Of a DNA stretch of 6,617 bases, positions 1 to 5,459 are shown one piece after another. The notes under the pieces are model-generated. The model was not told where the DNA came from. It made no database searches and saw only the letters and a list, made by a program, of their open reading frames with translations. Both the position numbers and the translations under genes were made by a program. Numbering within the stretch: the first letter of the stretch is position 1; every line of letters starts with the position of its first letter. Source of the DNA: Candidatus Zambryskibacteria bacterium CG_4_9_14_3_um_filter_40_16 (GTDB taxonomy: Bacteria; Patescibacteriota; Minisyncoccia; Phycocordibacterales; Zambryskibacteraceae); assembly GCA_002791475.1 (NCBI GenBank), contig PFXE01000010.1, forward strand, positions 1,587 to 8,203. The letters run 5' to 3'.

Positions 1-1245
1 ATCAACCATTGTTTTTGGGAAATTAAAACCATTGATTTTGACTGTTCCACGCTTGAGGATAAAACCACCCTTACCCATTTCAGTCAGAACATGCTCACTC
101 GCACTTTCTGCACCGAAACCGATGTAAATACATCCTGATTCTGCCATCGGAATGAGCCTCTCATCTGCTTCGTCGAGACGAGTGTGAGTTCCCCAGCGAA
201 AAGGAAGTTCAGCAAATGCTTCTGGTAGGGTTTTCATTCGCCGTGTGTCAACGGCGAAGTTGTCATCAGGAAATCCGATGAAATCAACCCCATAGGTTTT
301 GATGAGCCACTCGGCTTCAGCGCGAAGATTTTCCGCGGACCGAATTCCATAATTCCGCTCACCTTGACCCCCGCGAAAACAGAACCGACAAGCGAAGGGA
401 CACCCCCTGCTACTCACTGTGGTAAGACTTCTCTCCATGGAAAATGGAGTGGCAGAGCTGTTTTTTGCAGCAAGACCCCAAACTGGAGTGCCAATGTACC
501 AATCAAGAACACGATTTCCGAGCACATCTTCATGAAGAAGGTCCCATGCAGCGAAGGGTAGTTCATCAAGATTGTTAGGACGGTCGCCCTTGTACATGAA
601 TACAGGCTTTCCGTTCAAGTCACCAATATAACTTCCACTACCCGTCATGGAGGAAAATGTTCCGCGACCTCTTTCTTTTGCTTTCTTCACCTCGTTTGCA
701 AGAAGAAGAATAACATCATCTCCTTCTGAATCCGCGATGGCATCAAGTTCTGGTATCCATGAGAGAAGTGGCGTCTTAACCTCTGTTGCAAGACCTCCGC
801 CACTCACTATAAATGAATCAGGAACAAGGCGCCTACACACCTTACCCAGATTTTCTTGCCATCTGAGAGTGGTTATCATTCCCGAAAAGGCAATGATATC
901 TGGCTCTCCGTGCCTGTTGAAATGCGTAATAAGGAGGACCTCTGCCTCTTGCAAAGAGAGGTGCCGTCCACCCGGCAACCCACGTGCCTCTGCCTCTTTA
1001 TCTTTGAGGCGATAAGCATTGAGATCTACAATTGTTGGCTCTGCTCCATACATTCGTAGTCTTGCTGCCATAAGGCCAGGACCTTGGGGTGGAGTGTTCG
1101 GAGTGGCGGTTTCTCGTAGCGGCATGTTGATGAAGACTACTTTCAGCCCTCTAAGAGCGTTCATAGAAAACTCTGCAACAAGCTCACTTGGGTGGGTTTT
1201 TCTTGCGTGCCCTCTAGGCGCATTTAATACAGTTTGGGTTGTCAC
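1..1245 (-). CDS. B12-binding domain radical SAM protein (C-terminus cut by window edge)
   Basis: The reading frame is open from a GTG at 1245 to the left edge, giving 415 visible residues and no stop. Residues about 34-190 resemble a Rossmann-like cobalamin-binding domain (start LKVVFINMPLRE, later IIAFSGMITTLRW and FIVSGGGLATE). The radical SAM core follows, with the 4Fe-4S motif CPFACRFC (Cys282, 286, 289), then GFPDDNF near 324-330 and GFGAES near 376-381, both typical positions of SAM-core strands. I saw no DxHxxG histidine motif, so cobalamin would bind without that ligand. Such enzymes perform methylations, cyclisations or rearrangements by radical chemistry; the substrate here is unknown. 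The GTG start is preferred over the ATG at 1164 because GGAG lies 10 nt upstream and the extra 27 residues stay in frame; ATG 1164 remains possible. It is transcribed away from the sugar operon, so a shared pathway is only inferred. Family call firm, role open. Confidence 0.9.
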   Translation of the reverse strand, partial: MTTQTVLNAPRGHARKTHPSELVAEFSMNALRGLKVVFINMPLRETATPNTPPQGPGLMAARLRMYGAEPTIVDLNAYRLKDKEAEARGLPGGRHLSLQEAEVLLITHFNRHGEPDIIAFSGMITTLRWQENLGKVCRRLVPDSFIVSGGGLATEVKTPLLSWIPELDAIADSEGDDVILLLANEVKKAKERGRGTFSSMTGSGSYIGDLNGKPVFMYKGDRPNNLDELPFAAWDLLHEDVLGNRVLDWYIGTPVWGLAAKNSSATPFSMERSLTTVSSRGCPFACRFCFRGGQGERNYGIRSAENLRAEAEWLIKTYGVDFIGFPDDNFAVDTRRMKTLPEAFAELPFRWGTHTRLDEADERLIPMAESGCIYIGFGAESASEHVLTEMGKGGFILKRGTVKINGFNFPKTMVD

Positions 1246-1255
1246 TTGGCGTATT

Positions 1256-1259
1256 CTCC
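1256..1259 (-). promoter_or_regulatory. Shine-Dalgarno site that decides the GTG start of the radical SAM gene
   Basis: Read on the minus strand this is GGAG, 10 nt before the GTG at 1245. It supports the upstream start over the internal ATG at 1164, whose upstream sequence has no comparable purine-rich site. The spacing is a little long. Confidence 0.5.
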
Positions 1260-1279
1260 AAATTGAAGTTTTGTGTGGT

Positions 1280-1307
1280 AGTATGGTCGTAACTATGATC
1301 GTGACAA
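1280..1307 (-). promoter_or_regulatory. Candidate sigma-70-type promoter of the radical SAM gene
   Basis: On the minus strand a TTGTCA (-35, at 1307-1302) is followed after 16 nt by CATACT (-10, at 1285-1280). These match 5 of 6 and 4 of 6 consensus bases. The start of transcription would fall near 1273, giving a leader of roughly 28 nt before the GTG. This is a motif call only. Confidence 0.4.
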
Positions 1308-1318
1308 AGATCTAATTC

Positions 1319-1348
1319 TTGTGATGTTATACCATAATTACATAAAAT
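1319..1348 (+). promoter_or_regulatory. Candidate promoter of the phosphatase-dehydrogenase operon, possibly leaderless
   Basis: TTGTGA at 1319-1324 and TAAAAT at 1343-1348 are separated by 18 nt, which would start transcription almost at the ATG at 1354. An alternative is an extended -10, TG at 1325-1326 followed by TATACC at 1328-1333, giving a leader of about 14 nt. In either case there is no Shine-Dalgarno sequence before the ATG; the stretch is simply AT-rich. The elements are imperfect and AT-rich DNA yields such matches by chance. Confidence 0.3.
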
Positions 1349-1353
1349 AGTAA

Positions 1354-1851
1354 ATGAAAAAACTTTCTTGGAATAAGATAAAACTTCTCGTTCTTGATTT
1401 TGACGGTGTTATGACCGATGGGTTTGTATATCTAAACCAAGACGGCGTGGAGACTGTTCGTTGTAGTCGTAAGGATGGTTTGGGTATAGAGTTTATACAA
1501 AAGATAGGGATAAGAGTTGTTGTGATATCCCGCGAGAAAAACAAGGTTGTAGAAGCACGTTGTAAAAAATTAAAAGTCCCATGTTTTTATGGTGTGGCTA
1601 ATAAAAAAACCCTATTTGAATCCATTGTAAAAAAGTTTAAACTCTCACTACATCAAACGTGTTATGTTGGTGATGATATAATTGACATTGAATGTGTCCA
1701 AATTGCAGGGATAGGAGTGGTGGTTGGTGATGCTGAACCAAGCGTTGCAAAGCTTTCAGACTATCAGACAAAAAGAAACGGTGGGGATCATGCGGTTAGG
1801 GAGGTGTGTGATTGTATTTTGCTTGCATTAAAAAATAAAAAATCTAAATGA
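1354..1851 (+). CDS. KdsC-like HAD-superfamily sugar-phosphate phosphatase
   Basis: 165 residues, the usual size of stand-alone KDO-8-phosphate phosphatase (KdsC) and related C0-type HAD enzymes, which lack a cap domain and act as tetramers. Motif I is DFDGVMTDG with nucleophile Asp15 and general acid Asp17. Motif II is VVVISREKN, with Ser59 where KdsC usually has TGR. Lys84 or Lys85 supplies motif III, and GDDIID (Asp107, 108, 111) is motif IV, binding Mg2+. The C-terminal GGDHAVREVCDCIL (143-156) matches the KdsC tail that reaches into the neighbouring subunit. The expected role is hydrolysis of the phosphate from a 2-keto-3-deoxy sugar acid (8- or 9-phosphate). With NeuB rather than KdsA nearby, a nonulosonate 9-phosphate is a plausible substrate, by inference. 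It is first in the operon and overlaps the next gene by 4 bp (ATGA). There is no fused CMP-transferase domain, unlike some sialic acid loci. Confidence 0.88.
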   Translation: MKKLSWNKIKLLVLDFDGVMTDGFVYLNQDGVETVRCSRKDGLGIEFIQKIGIRVVVISREKNKVVEARCKKLKVPCFYGVANKKTLFESIVKKFKLSLHQTCYVGDDIIDIECVQIAGIGVVVGDAEPSVAKLSDYQTKRNGGDHAVREVCDCILLALKNKKSK

Positions 1852-2624
1852 ACACTGACTTTCGTGAAAAAAAAATATTTATTGCGGGATCTTCCGGCGG
1901 AATCGGTTATAAGACAGCGGAATTGTTTCTTAAGGGAGGTGCTTTTGTTATGTTGCATGGAAAAAATTCTAGCAAACTTTTAAAAAAGAAAAAAAATCTT
2001 CAAACACATTTTCCTAAACAGGTTTCTGGAGTAACTGCCGATATCACAACCACAAGGGGACGGAAAAAGTTGCTGGCAGAATACAAAAAGAAACACGGCA
2101 ATTCACTTAAAGTTCTTGTTATTTCTGTAGGAAGTGGGAAGGTTGTAAAAACAGCTTTTATAAAAGAAAGGGAGTGGATTAAAGTTTTTGAGCAGAATTT
2201 TTTTGGAATTGTTAACCTCATCTTTGATTTCATGCCTTTGTTAAAAAAAAGCAAAGACCCCTCAATTGTAATTGTTGGTTCTATAGCGGGGATTGAGCAT
2301 ATAGGGGCACCAGTATCATACGCTTCAGCAAAAGCGGCCCTGCACTCATACGCAAAACATTTAAGTGTGGAGGTGGCAAAAGATGGCGTTCGTGTTAATA
2401 TTGTGCATCCTGGAAATGTATATTTTGATGGCGGTCGCTGGGAGGAACTTTTAAAGGGGAATACTAAAAAAGTTAGGCAGTATATAAAAGAAAAAGTTCC
2501 CATGCGCAGGTTTGGAAAACCAAAGGATATTGCGGAGGCAATCCTTTTTCTTGCCTCTCAAAAGGCAGAATTTATTACTGGTGCCAGTCTTGTTGTGGAC
2601 GGAGGTCAGCACAACTCATTTTAA
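1848..2624 (+). CDS. Short-chain dehydrogenase/reductase (SDR), first of two
   Basis: 258 residues, a normal classical SDR. The Rossmann cofactor motif is GSSGGIG (Gly14, 18, 20). Catalytic residues visible are Asn117 (in EQNFFG), Ser145 (VGSIAG), Tyr158 and Lys162 (YASAK), so the tetrad is complete. The C-terminus FITGASLVVDGG is typical. The usual NNAG strand end is replaced by ISVGSG (92-97), a departure that may alter the cofactor pocket. The HGKN after strand 2 (37-40) lacks the acidic residue typical of NAD-specific enzymes and could favour NADP(H), but I would not insist. Lysine content is high and A-tracts are frequent. The start overlaps the phosphatase stop (ATGA), implying translational coupling; there is no Shine-Dalgarno site. 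The role is probably oxidation or reduction of a sugar hydroxyl or keto group in the pathway shared with its neighbours; the substrate is not determinable here. A FabG-like reductase of another pathway is the main alternative, made unlikely by context. Confidence 0.88.
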   Translation: MNTDFREKKIFIAGSSGGIGYKTAELFLKGGAFVMLHGKNSSKLLKKKKNLQTHFPKQVSGVTADITTTRGRKKLLAEYKKKHGNSLKVLVISVGSGKVVKTAFIKEREWIKVFEQNFFGIVNLIFDFMPLLKKSKDPSIVIVGSIAGIEHIGAPVSYASAKAALHSYAKHLSVEVAKDGVRVNIVHPGNVYFDGGRWEELLKGNTKKVRQYIKEKVPMRRFGKPKDIAEAILFLASQKAEFITGASLVVDGGQHNSF

Positions 2625-2638
2625 TTTTTACCCACAGA

Positions 2639-3466
2639 ATGAAAAACACAATCTTTGATCTAAAAAACAGAGTGTTCGTGGTAACCGGCGCAGCCGGGCT
2701 TCTGGGTCTCAATCATGTCGAGGCAATCCTTGAAGCCAATGGTCAGGTGGCACTATTTGATATTGATCCTAAAGTTATCAAAATTACAGAAGAACTTTCA
2801 AAAAGAACAGGCGGTACGTGTATGGGTCTAGTCGTTGATATAACAAAAGAAATGGAAATCATTAGCGGGCTTCAAGCTGTTGAGAAAAAACTTGGCCCGG
2901 TGTACGGCCTTATTAATAATGCGGCTTATAACGCAAAGATGGGTGAAAAAAAAGTGAAGACAACAAGTGCGCGCTTCGAGGAATTTTCACTTGGGCAATG
3001 GGAAAACGATCTGTCGGTTAATTTAACAGGTGCTTTTTTGATGAGTAAAGTTATCGGATCAAAAATCGCGAAAAGAAAAAATGGGGGGGTAATTATAAAC
3101 ATCGCTTCTGATCTATCTGTTATCGCTCCGGATCAGCGAATTTACAAAAAACCAGGAGAAAAGGAAAATACTGTGGTAAAACCTGTTACTTATTCAGTTG
3201 CAAAACATGGGCTTATTGGTCTCACAAAATATTTATCAACCTATTGGGCGGATAAGGGTATTAGAGTTAATGCTTTGTCACCTGGCGGAGTTTACAACAA
3301 AGATATTGATCCTAAGTTTGTGAAAAAGCTCATCAATCTAATTCCCATGGCCCGAATGGCAATGCAAGACGAATATAAGGGAGCTATTGTTTTTCTCTGT
3401 TCTGATGCCTCATCTTACATGACAGGGAATAATTTAGTAATAGATGGTGGCCGTAGTATTTGGTAA
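2639..3466 (+). CDS. ptmA: PtmA-like short-chain dehydrogenase/reductase
   Basis: 275 residues. TGAAGLLG (16-23) is the cofactor loop, Asp41 after strand 2 (ALFDID) suggests NAD(H), NNAA is at 93-96, and Asn128, Ser157, Tyr185 and Lys189 form the catalytic tetrad. The Ser-Tyr spacing is 28 residues, against 13 in the SDR just upstream, because of an inserted polar loop (about 164-182). That loop, together with the stretches YSVAKHGLIGLTKYL, ALSPGGVYN, EYKGAIVFLCSDASSYM and the terminal DGGRSIW, matches what I recall of PtmA, the Campylobacter flagellin-glycan oxidoreductase linked to legionaminic acid loci. The exact reaction of PtmA is not settled, so the symbol marks family rather than function. 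It follows the previous SDR by 14 nt and is followed after 2 nt by the TIM-barrel gene, so it sits in one operon. Its ATG has no clear Shine-Dalgarno site. A seven-G tract occurs at 3083-3089. Confidence 0.85.
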   Translation: MKNTIFDLKNRVFVVTGAAGLLGLNHVEAILEANGQVALFDIDPKVIKITEELSKRTGGTCMGLVVDITKEMEIISGLQAVEKKLGPVYGLINNAAYNAKMGEKKVKTTSARFEEFSLGQWENDLSVNLTGAFLMSKVIGSKIAKRKNGGVIINIASDLSVIAPDQRIYKKPGEKENTVVKPVTYSVAKHGLIGLTKYLSTYWADKGIRVNALSPGGVYNKDIDPKFVKKLINLIPMARMAMQDEYKGAIVFLCSDASSYMTGNNLVIDGGRSIW

Positions 3467-3468
3467 CA

Positions 3469-4293
3469 ATGAAAATCGGTATTGTACAAGGACGGATCAT
3501 TTACTCTGGGGGAACTCTTCAAAAGTTCCCTGATAAACTTTGGTTCAAAGAGTTATCCCTTGCTCATGATATTGGTTTCGATTACATAGAGTGGCTTGCT
3601 GATTCAAGCTACAATGAAGAAAATCCCGTTTGGTCAGGAAAAGACTTGGACGAGGTCTTTCTAGGTATTAAGGAAAGCGGACTCACTCCATACTCTATTT
3701 GCATCGACCATATTATGTCTCGTCCGCTTACAGACGATAATGTATATAAAAAGGAATCGAGTTATCAAGATTTGGTTTCAATTATTCAAAATGCATATAG
3801 TTTTGGAGTAAAAAAATTTATTCTGCCTATTCTTGAAAGTGCTTCTGTTCGAAAGAGTGAAAGAAAAATTAGCGATTTAAAACTAATTTTGCTAAAAATC
3901 ATAAAGGAAATGGAGAACAAAGATGTTATTTTTTGTTTAGAGACAGACCTTTCAGCACAAGAACACCTTATGTTACTTTCAAACCTTCCGATGAATATCG
4001 GAGTTTGTTATGACACCGGTAATCGAACTTTTTTGGGGTATACCCCAAAGGACGAAATCCCGATTATGGCAGAACGTATATTTCATGTTCATGTGAAAGA
4101 TAAATCCGCAAATGGAAAAAATGTTATGCTTGGAACTGGTACGGTTAATTTTAAAGAAACTTTCTCTGTGCTTCATGGCGTCGGGTATAGTGGCTCTTTT
4201 ACCCTTGAAACCTCTAGGGATACGGATGAAAAAAGAGCTGCTAAGACAAACCTAGCTTTTGCTTTGGAATATTTAAAAGCCTCTGGTTTTTAG
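3469..4293 (+). CDS. Xylose-isomerase-like TIM-barrel sugar phosphate isomerase/epimerase
   Basis: 274 residues from the ATG at 3469. A TTG at 3460 would add three residues overlapping the previous gene, but MKIGIVQGR is the natural family start and lies 2 nt after the upstream stop. The fold is the AP-endonuclease-2/xylose-isomerase-like barrel. Strand-end residues that would hold the divalent metal are Glu158 (CLETD), Asp182 (CYDTGN), His206 or His208 (HVHVKD) and Glu247 (LETSR), all present. LGTGTVNF (221-228) is the usual segment before the last helices. Members are isomerases, 3-epimerases or dehydratase-like lyases acting on keto or aldo sugars; sequence alone does not choose. Following two SDRs, it may interconvert the acceptor sugar for the NeuB enzyme (inference). 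It is the last gene of the AT-rich operon, and its ATG has no clear Shine-Dalgarno site. No terminator was seen directly after it. Confidence 0.82.
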   Translation: MKIGIVQGRIIYSGGTLQKFPDKLWFKELSLAHDIGFDYIEWLADSSYNEENPVWSGKDLDEVFLGIKESGLTPYSICIDHIMSRPLTDDNVYKKESSYQDLVSIIQNAYSFGVKKFILPILESASVRKSERKISDLKLILLKIIKEMENKDVIFCLETDLSAQEHLMLLSNLPMNIGVCYDTGNRTFLGYTPKDEIPIMAERIFHVHVKDKSANGKNVMLGTGTVNFKETFSVLHGVGYSGSFTLETSRDTDEKRAAKTNLAFALEYLKASGF

Positions 4294-4296
4294 CGT

Positions 4297-4323
4297 TTGA
4301 CTCTTAATTATTGAGACTATAAT
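4297..4323 (+). promoter_or_regulatory. Candidate promoter upstream of neuB (perfect TATAAT)
   Basis: TTGACT at 4297-4302 and a consensus TATAAT at 4318-4323 are separated by 15 nt, which is shorter than the preferred 17. It begins only 3 bp past the TIM-barrel stop codon. Transcription would start around 4330, giving a leader of about 80 nt before the neuB ATG. Confidence 0.4.
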
Positions 4324-4334
4324 AATACGACAGG

Positions 4335-4363
4335 TTGACAAAATGTTTTTATGACTGTAGTTT
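4335..4363 (+). promoter_or_regulatory. Second candidate promoter upstream of neuB
   Basis: A consensus TTGACA at 4335-4340 is followed after 17 nt by TAGTTT at 4358-4363, a weak -10 (3 of 6). Together with the element just upstream, it suggests that neuB can be transcribed independently of the preceding operon. The -35 is perfect but the -10 is poor, so confidence is low. Confidence 0.3.
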
Positions 4364-4397
4364 GGTATCGGATATAGTTCCATCACATTTTTGCCCA

Positions 4398-4404
4398 AAG
4401 GGGG
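4398..4404 (+). promoter_or_regulatory. Strong Shine-Dalgarno site fixing the neuB start at 4410
   Basis: AAGGGGG lies 5 nt before the ATG at 4410. It decides for this start rather than the in-frame TTG at 4335, whose 25 extra residues (with three cysteines and no match to the family) look like untranslated leader. None of the four preceding plus-strand genes has a comparable site. Confidence 0.75.
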
Positions 4405-4409
4405 AATAT

Positions 4410-5375
4410 ATGTCGTCTGTTCGCATCGGAGAGTTCAAGGTGGGGTCAAGCGGTTCTCCACCTTTCGTTGTTGCCGAAATCGGCATCAATCACAACGGGT
4501 CTGTTGAGATTGCCAAAAGGCTGATTGAGGAGGCTCATCGGGCCGGCTGTATTGCCGTGAAGTTTCAGAAGCGGACGGTGAATGTGGTCTACACCGCTGA
4601 CGAGCTTGCTCGTCAGCGACAGGTTCCACCCCAGACGAACATCATGCAGAATGCTGTTGCTCGCGGCGTGCTTTCCGACGAAGCTGTTCACAGGCTTACC
4701 AGGTCAAACTTTGAGGACACGGTTAATGGTGATCTCAAATATGCTCTGGAATTTTCTCAGGGGGAGTATGAAGAGATTTCTCGTTACTGCAAGGAGCTTG
4801 GTATTCTCTGGTTCGCTTCACCATGGGATGAGGGGTCGGTGGACTTCTTGGAGCGGTTCAATCCGCCGTGCTACAAGGTTGCTTCTGCCTGTATTACTGA
4901 CAGAGGCCTCTTGCAATGTCTCAGGGAAACCAAACGACCAATCATTCTCTCCACTGGGATGAGTCTTCACTCCGAGGTTGCTTGGGCGGTTGAGATGGTT
5001 GGTAGGGAAAATCTAATTCTCCTTCATACCGTTTCAACATATCCGACCAAGGACGAAGGAGAGCTTAATGTTCTTGTTATGGCTACTCTACGAGGGTGGT
5101 TCCCCGGTGTTCCAGTCGGCTACAGTGGTCACGAAACTGACCTTCTGCCTTCAATTGTTGCCGCAGCGACTGGGGCGGTTATGATTGAGAGGCACTTCAC
5201 GCTCAACCGCAGTATGTGGGGTTCTGATCAGCAGGCCTCCATTACCTTCGCGGAGATGCGCGAGCTTGTTGAAAGTGTTTCCCGTATTCCAGCCATTCTT
5301 GGTTCGGGAGAGAAGGTTGTCAGTCCGGCAGAGCTTGAGGTTCAACGCAAGCTTCGCAGGAAGTACATTTATTGA
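4410..5375 (+). CDS. neuB: NeuB-family nonulosonic acid synthase lacking the SAF domain
   Basis: 321 residues forming a single (beta/alpha)8 barrel that condenses phosphoenolpyruvate with an aldose to give a 2-keto-3-deoxy sugar acid. Visible motifs are VAEIGINHNG (21-30; Glu23 at the active site), VKFQKRT (50-56), LKYALEFS (109-116), WFASPWD (134-140), YKVAS (155-159), STGM (181-184), GYSGHE (237-242) with His241, and IERHFTL (259-265) with Glu260 and His262. His241 and His262 match the metal ligands of NeuB. The following segment reads SDQQAS (272-277) where sialic acid synthases have a DHxAS motif. The protein stops at QRKLRRKYIY, just where the linker to the C-terminal SAF (antifreeze-like) domain normally starts; typical NeuB is about 340-350 residues. 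In NeuB that domain reaches the partner subunit to contact the acceptor N-acetyl group, so the substrate may differ. GC content and ribosome binding site differ from the upstream operon. Reading frame intact; exact product uncertain (sialic, legionaminic, KDN-like). Confidence 0.88.
   Translation: MSSVRIGEFKVGSSGSPPFVVAEIGINHNGSVEIAKRLIEEAHRAGCIAVKFQKRTVNVVYTADELARQRQVPPQTNIMQNAVARGVLSDEAVHRLTRSNFEDTVNGDLKYALEFSQGEYEEISRYCKELGILWFASPWDEGSVDFLERFNPPCYKVASACITDRGLLQCLRETKRPIILSTGMSLHSEVAWAVEMVGRENLILLHTVSTYPTKDEGELNVLVMATLRGWFPGVPVGYSGHETDLLPSIVAAATGAVMIERHFTLNRSMWGSDQQASITFAEMRELVESVSRIPAILGSGEKVVSPAELEVQRKLRRKYIY
4595..4618. repeat. Perfect 11-bp inverted repeat inside neuB
   Basis: CGCTGACGAGC at 4595-4605 and its exact reverse complement at 4608-4618 are separated by TT. 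The sequence lies in codons for about residues 62-70 (TADELARQR). No T-run follows on either strand, so it is not a typical terminator. Confidence 0.85.
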
Positions 5376-5390
5376 TACGCAAGTGTCAAT

Positions 5391-5414
5391 GGCGCGCAGA
5401 AAATGCGCGCCTTT
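5391..5414 (+). terminator. Rho-independent terminator after neuB
   Basis: GGCGCGC at 5391-5397 pairs perfectly with GCGCGCC at 5405-5411 across a 7-nt loop (AGAAAAT). TTT follows at once, then a T-rich stretch to about 5429. It lies 15 bp after the neuB stop. Read on the minus strand there is no adjacent T-run, so it acts mainly on the plus strand, though it may also slow transcription coming from the convergent flippase gene. Confidence 0.85.
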
Positions 5415-5459
5415 CGTTATTTAATTTAGCAAGCAGAGGTTAGCTCAAAGAAGATGTAA

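Noticed and set aside
938..1010. Repeated CCTCTGCCTCTT segments
   Set aside because: They lie inside the radical SAM gene and reflect similar Glu-Ala codons (KEAEA, QEAEV); two short copies do not form a repeat array.
364..1315. Several plus-strand open frames in the left part of the window
   Set aside because: They are antisense to the radical SAM gene, whose minus-strand frame carries clear family motifs throughout; their own products show none.
3083..3089. Seven-G tract in the ptmA-like gene as a phase-variation switch
   Set aside because: Seven G is short for known contingency tracts, and it encodes the ordinary NGGVIIN strand of an SDR, so it needs no special explanation.
3460..3468. 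TTG start for the TIM-barrel protein overlapping the upstream stop
   Set aside because: The ATG at 3469 begins exactly at the conserved first strand (MKIGIVQGR) and lies 2 nt after the upstream stop.
4335..4409. N-terminal extension of NeuB from an in-frame TTG at 4335
   Set aside because: The 25 residues do not resemble the family, and a strong Shine-Dalgarno site precedes the ATG at 4410. The TTG is also part of a consensus -35 hexamer.
5429..5452. tRNA-like stretch resembling a D-arm (GGTTAGCTC)
   Set aside because: There is no acceptor stem, anticodon arm or T-arm around it, and only about 45 bp lie free before the flippase stop.
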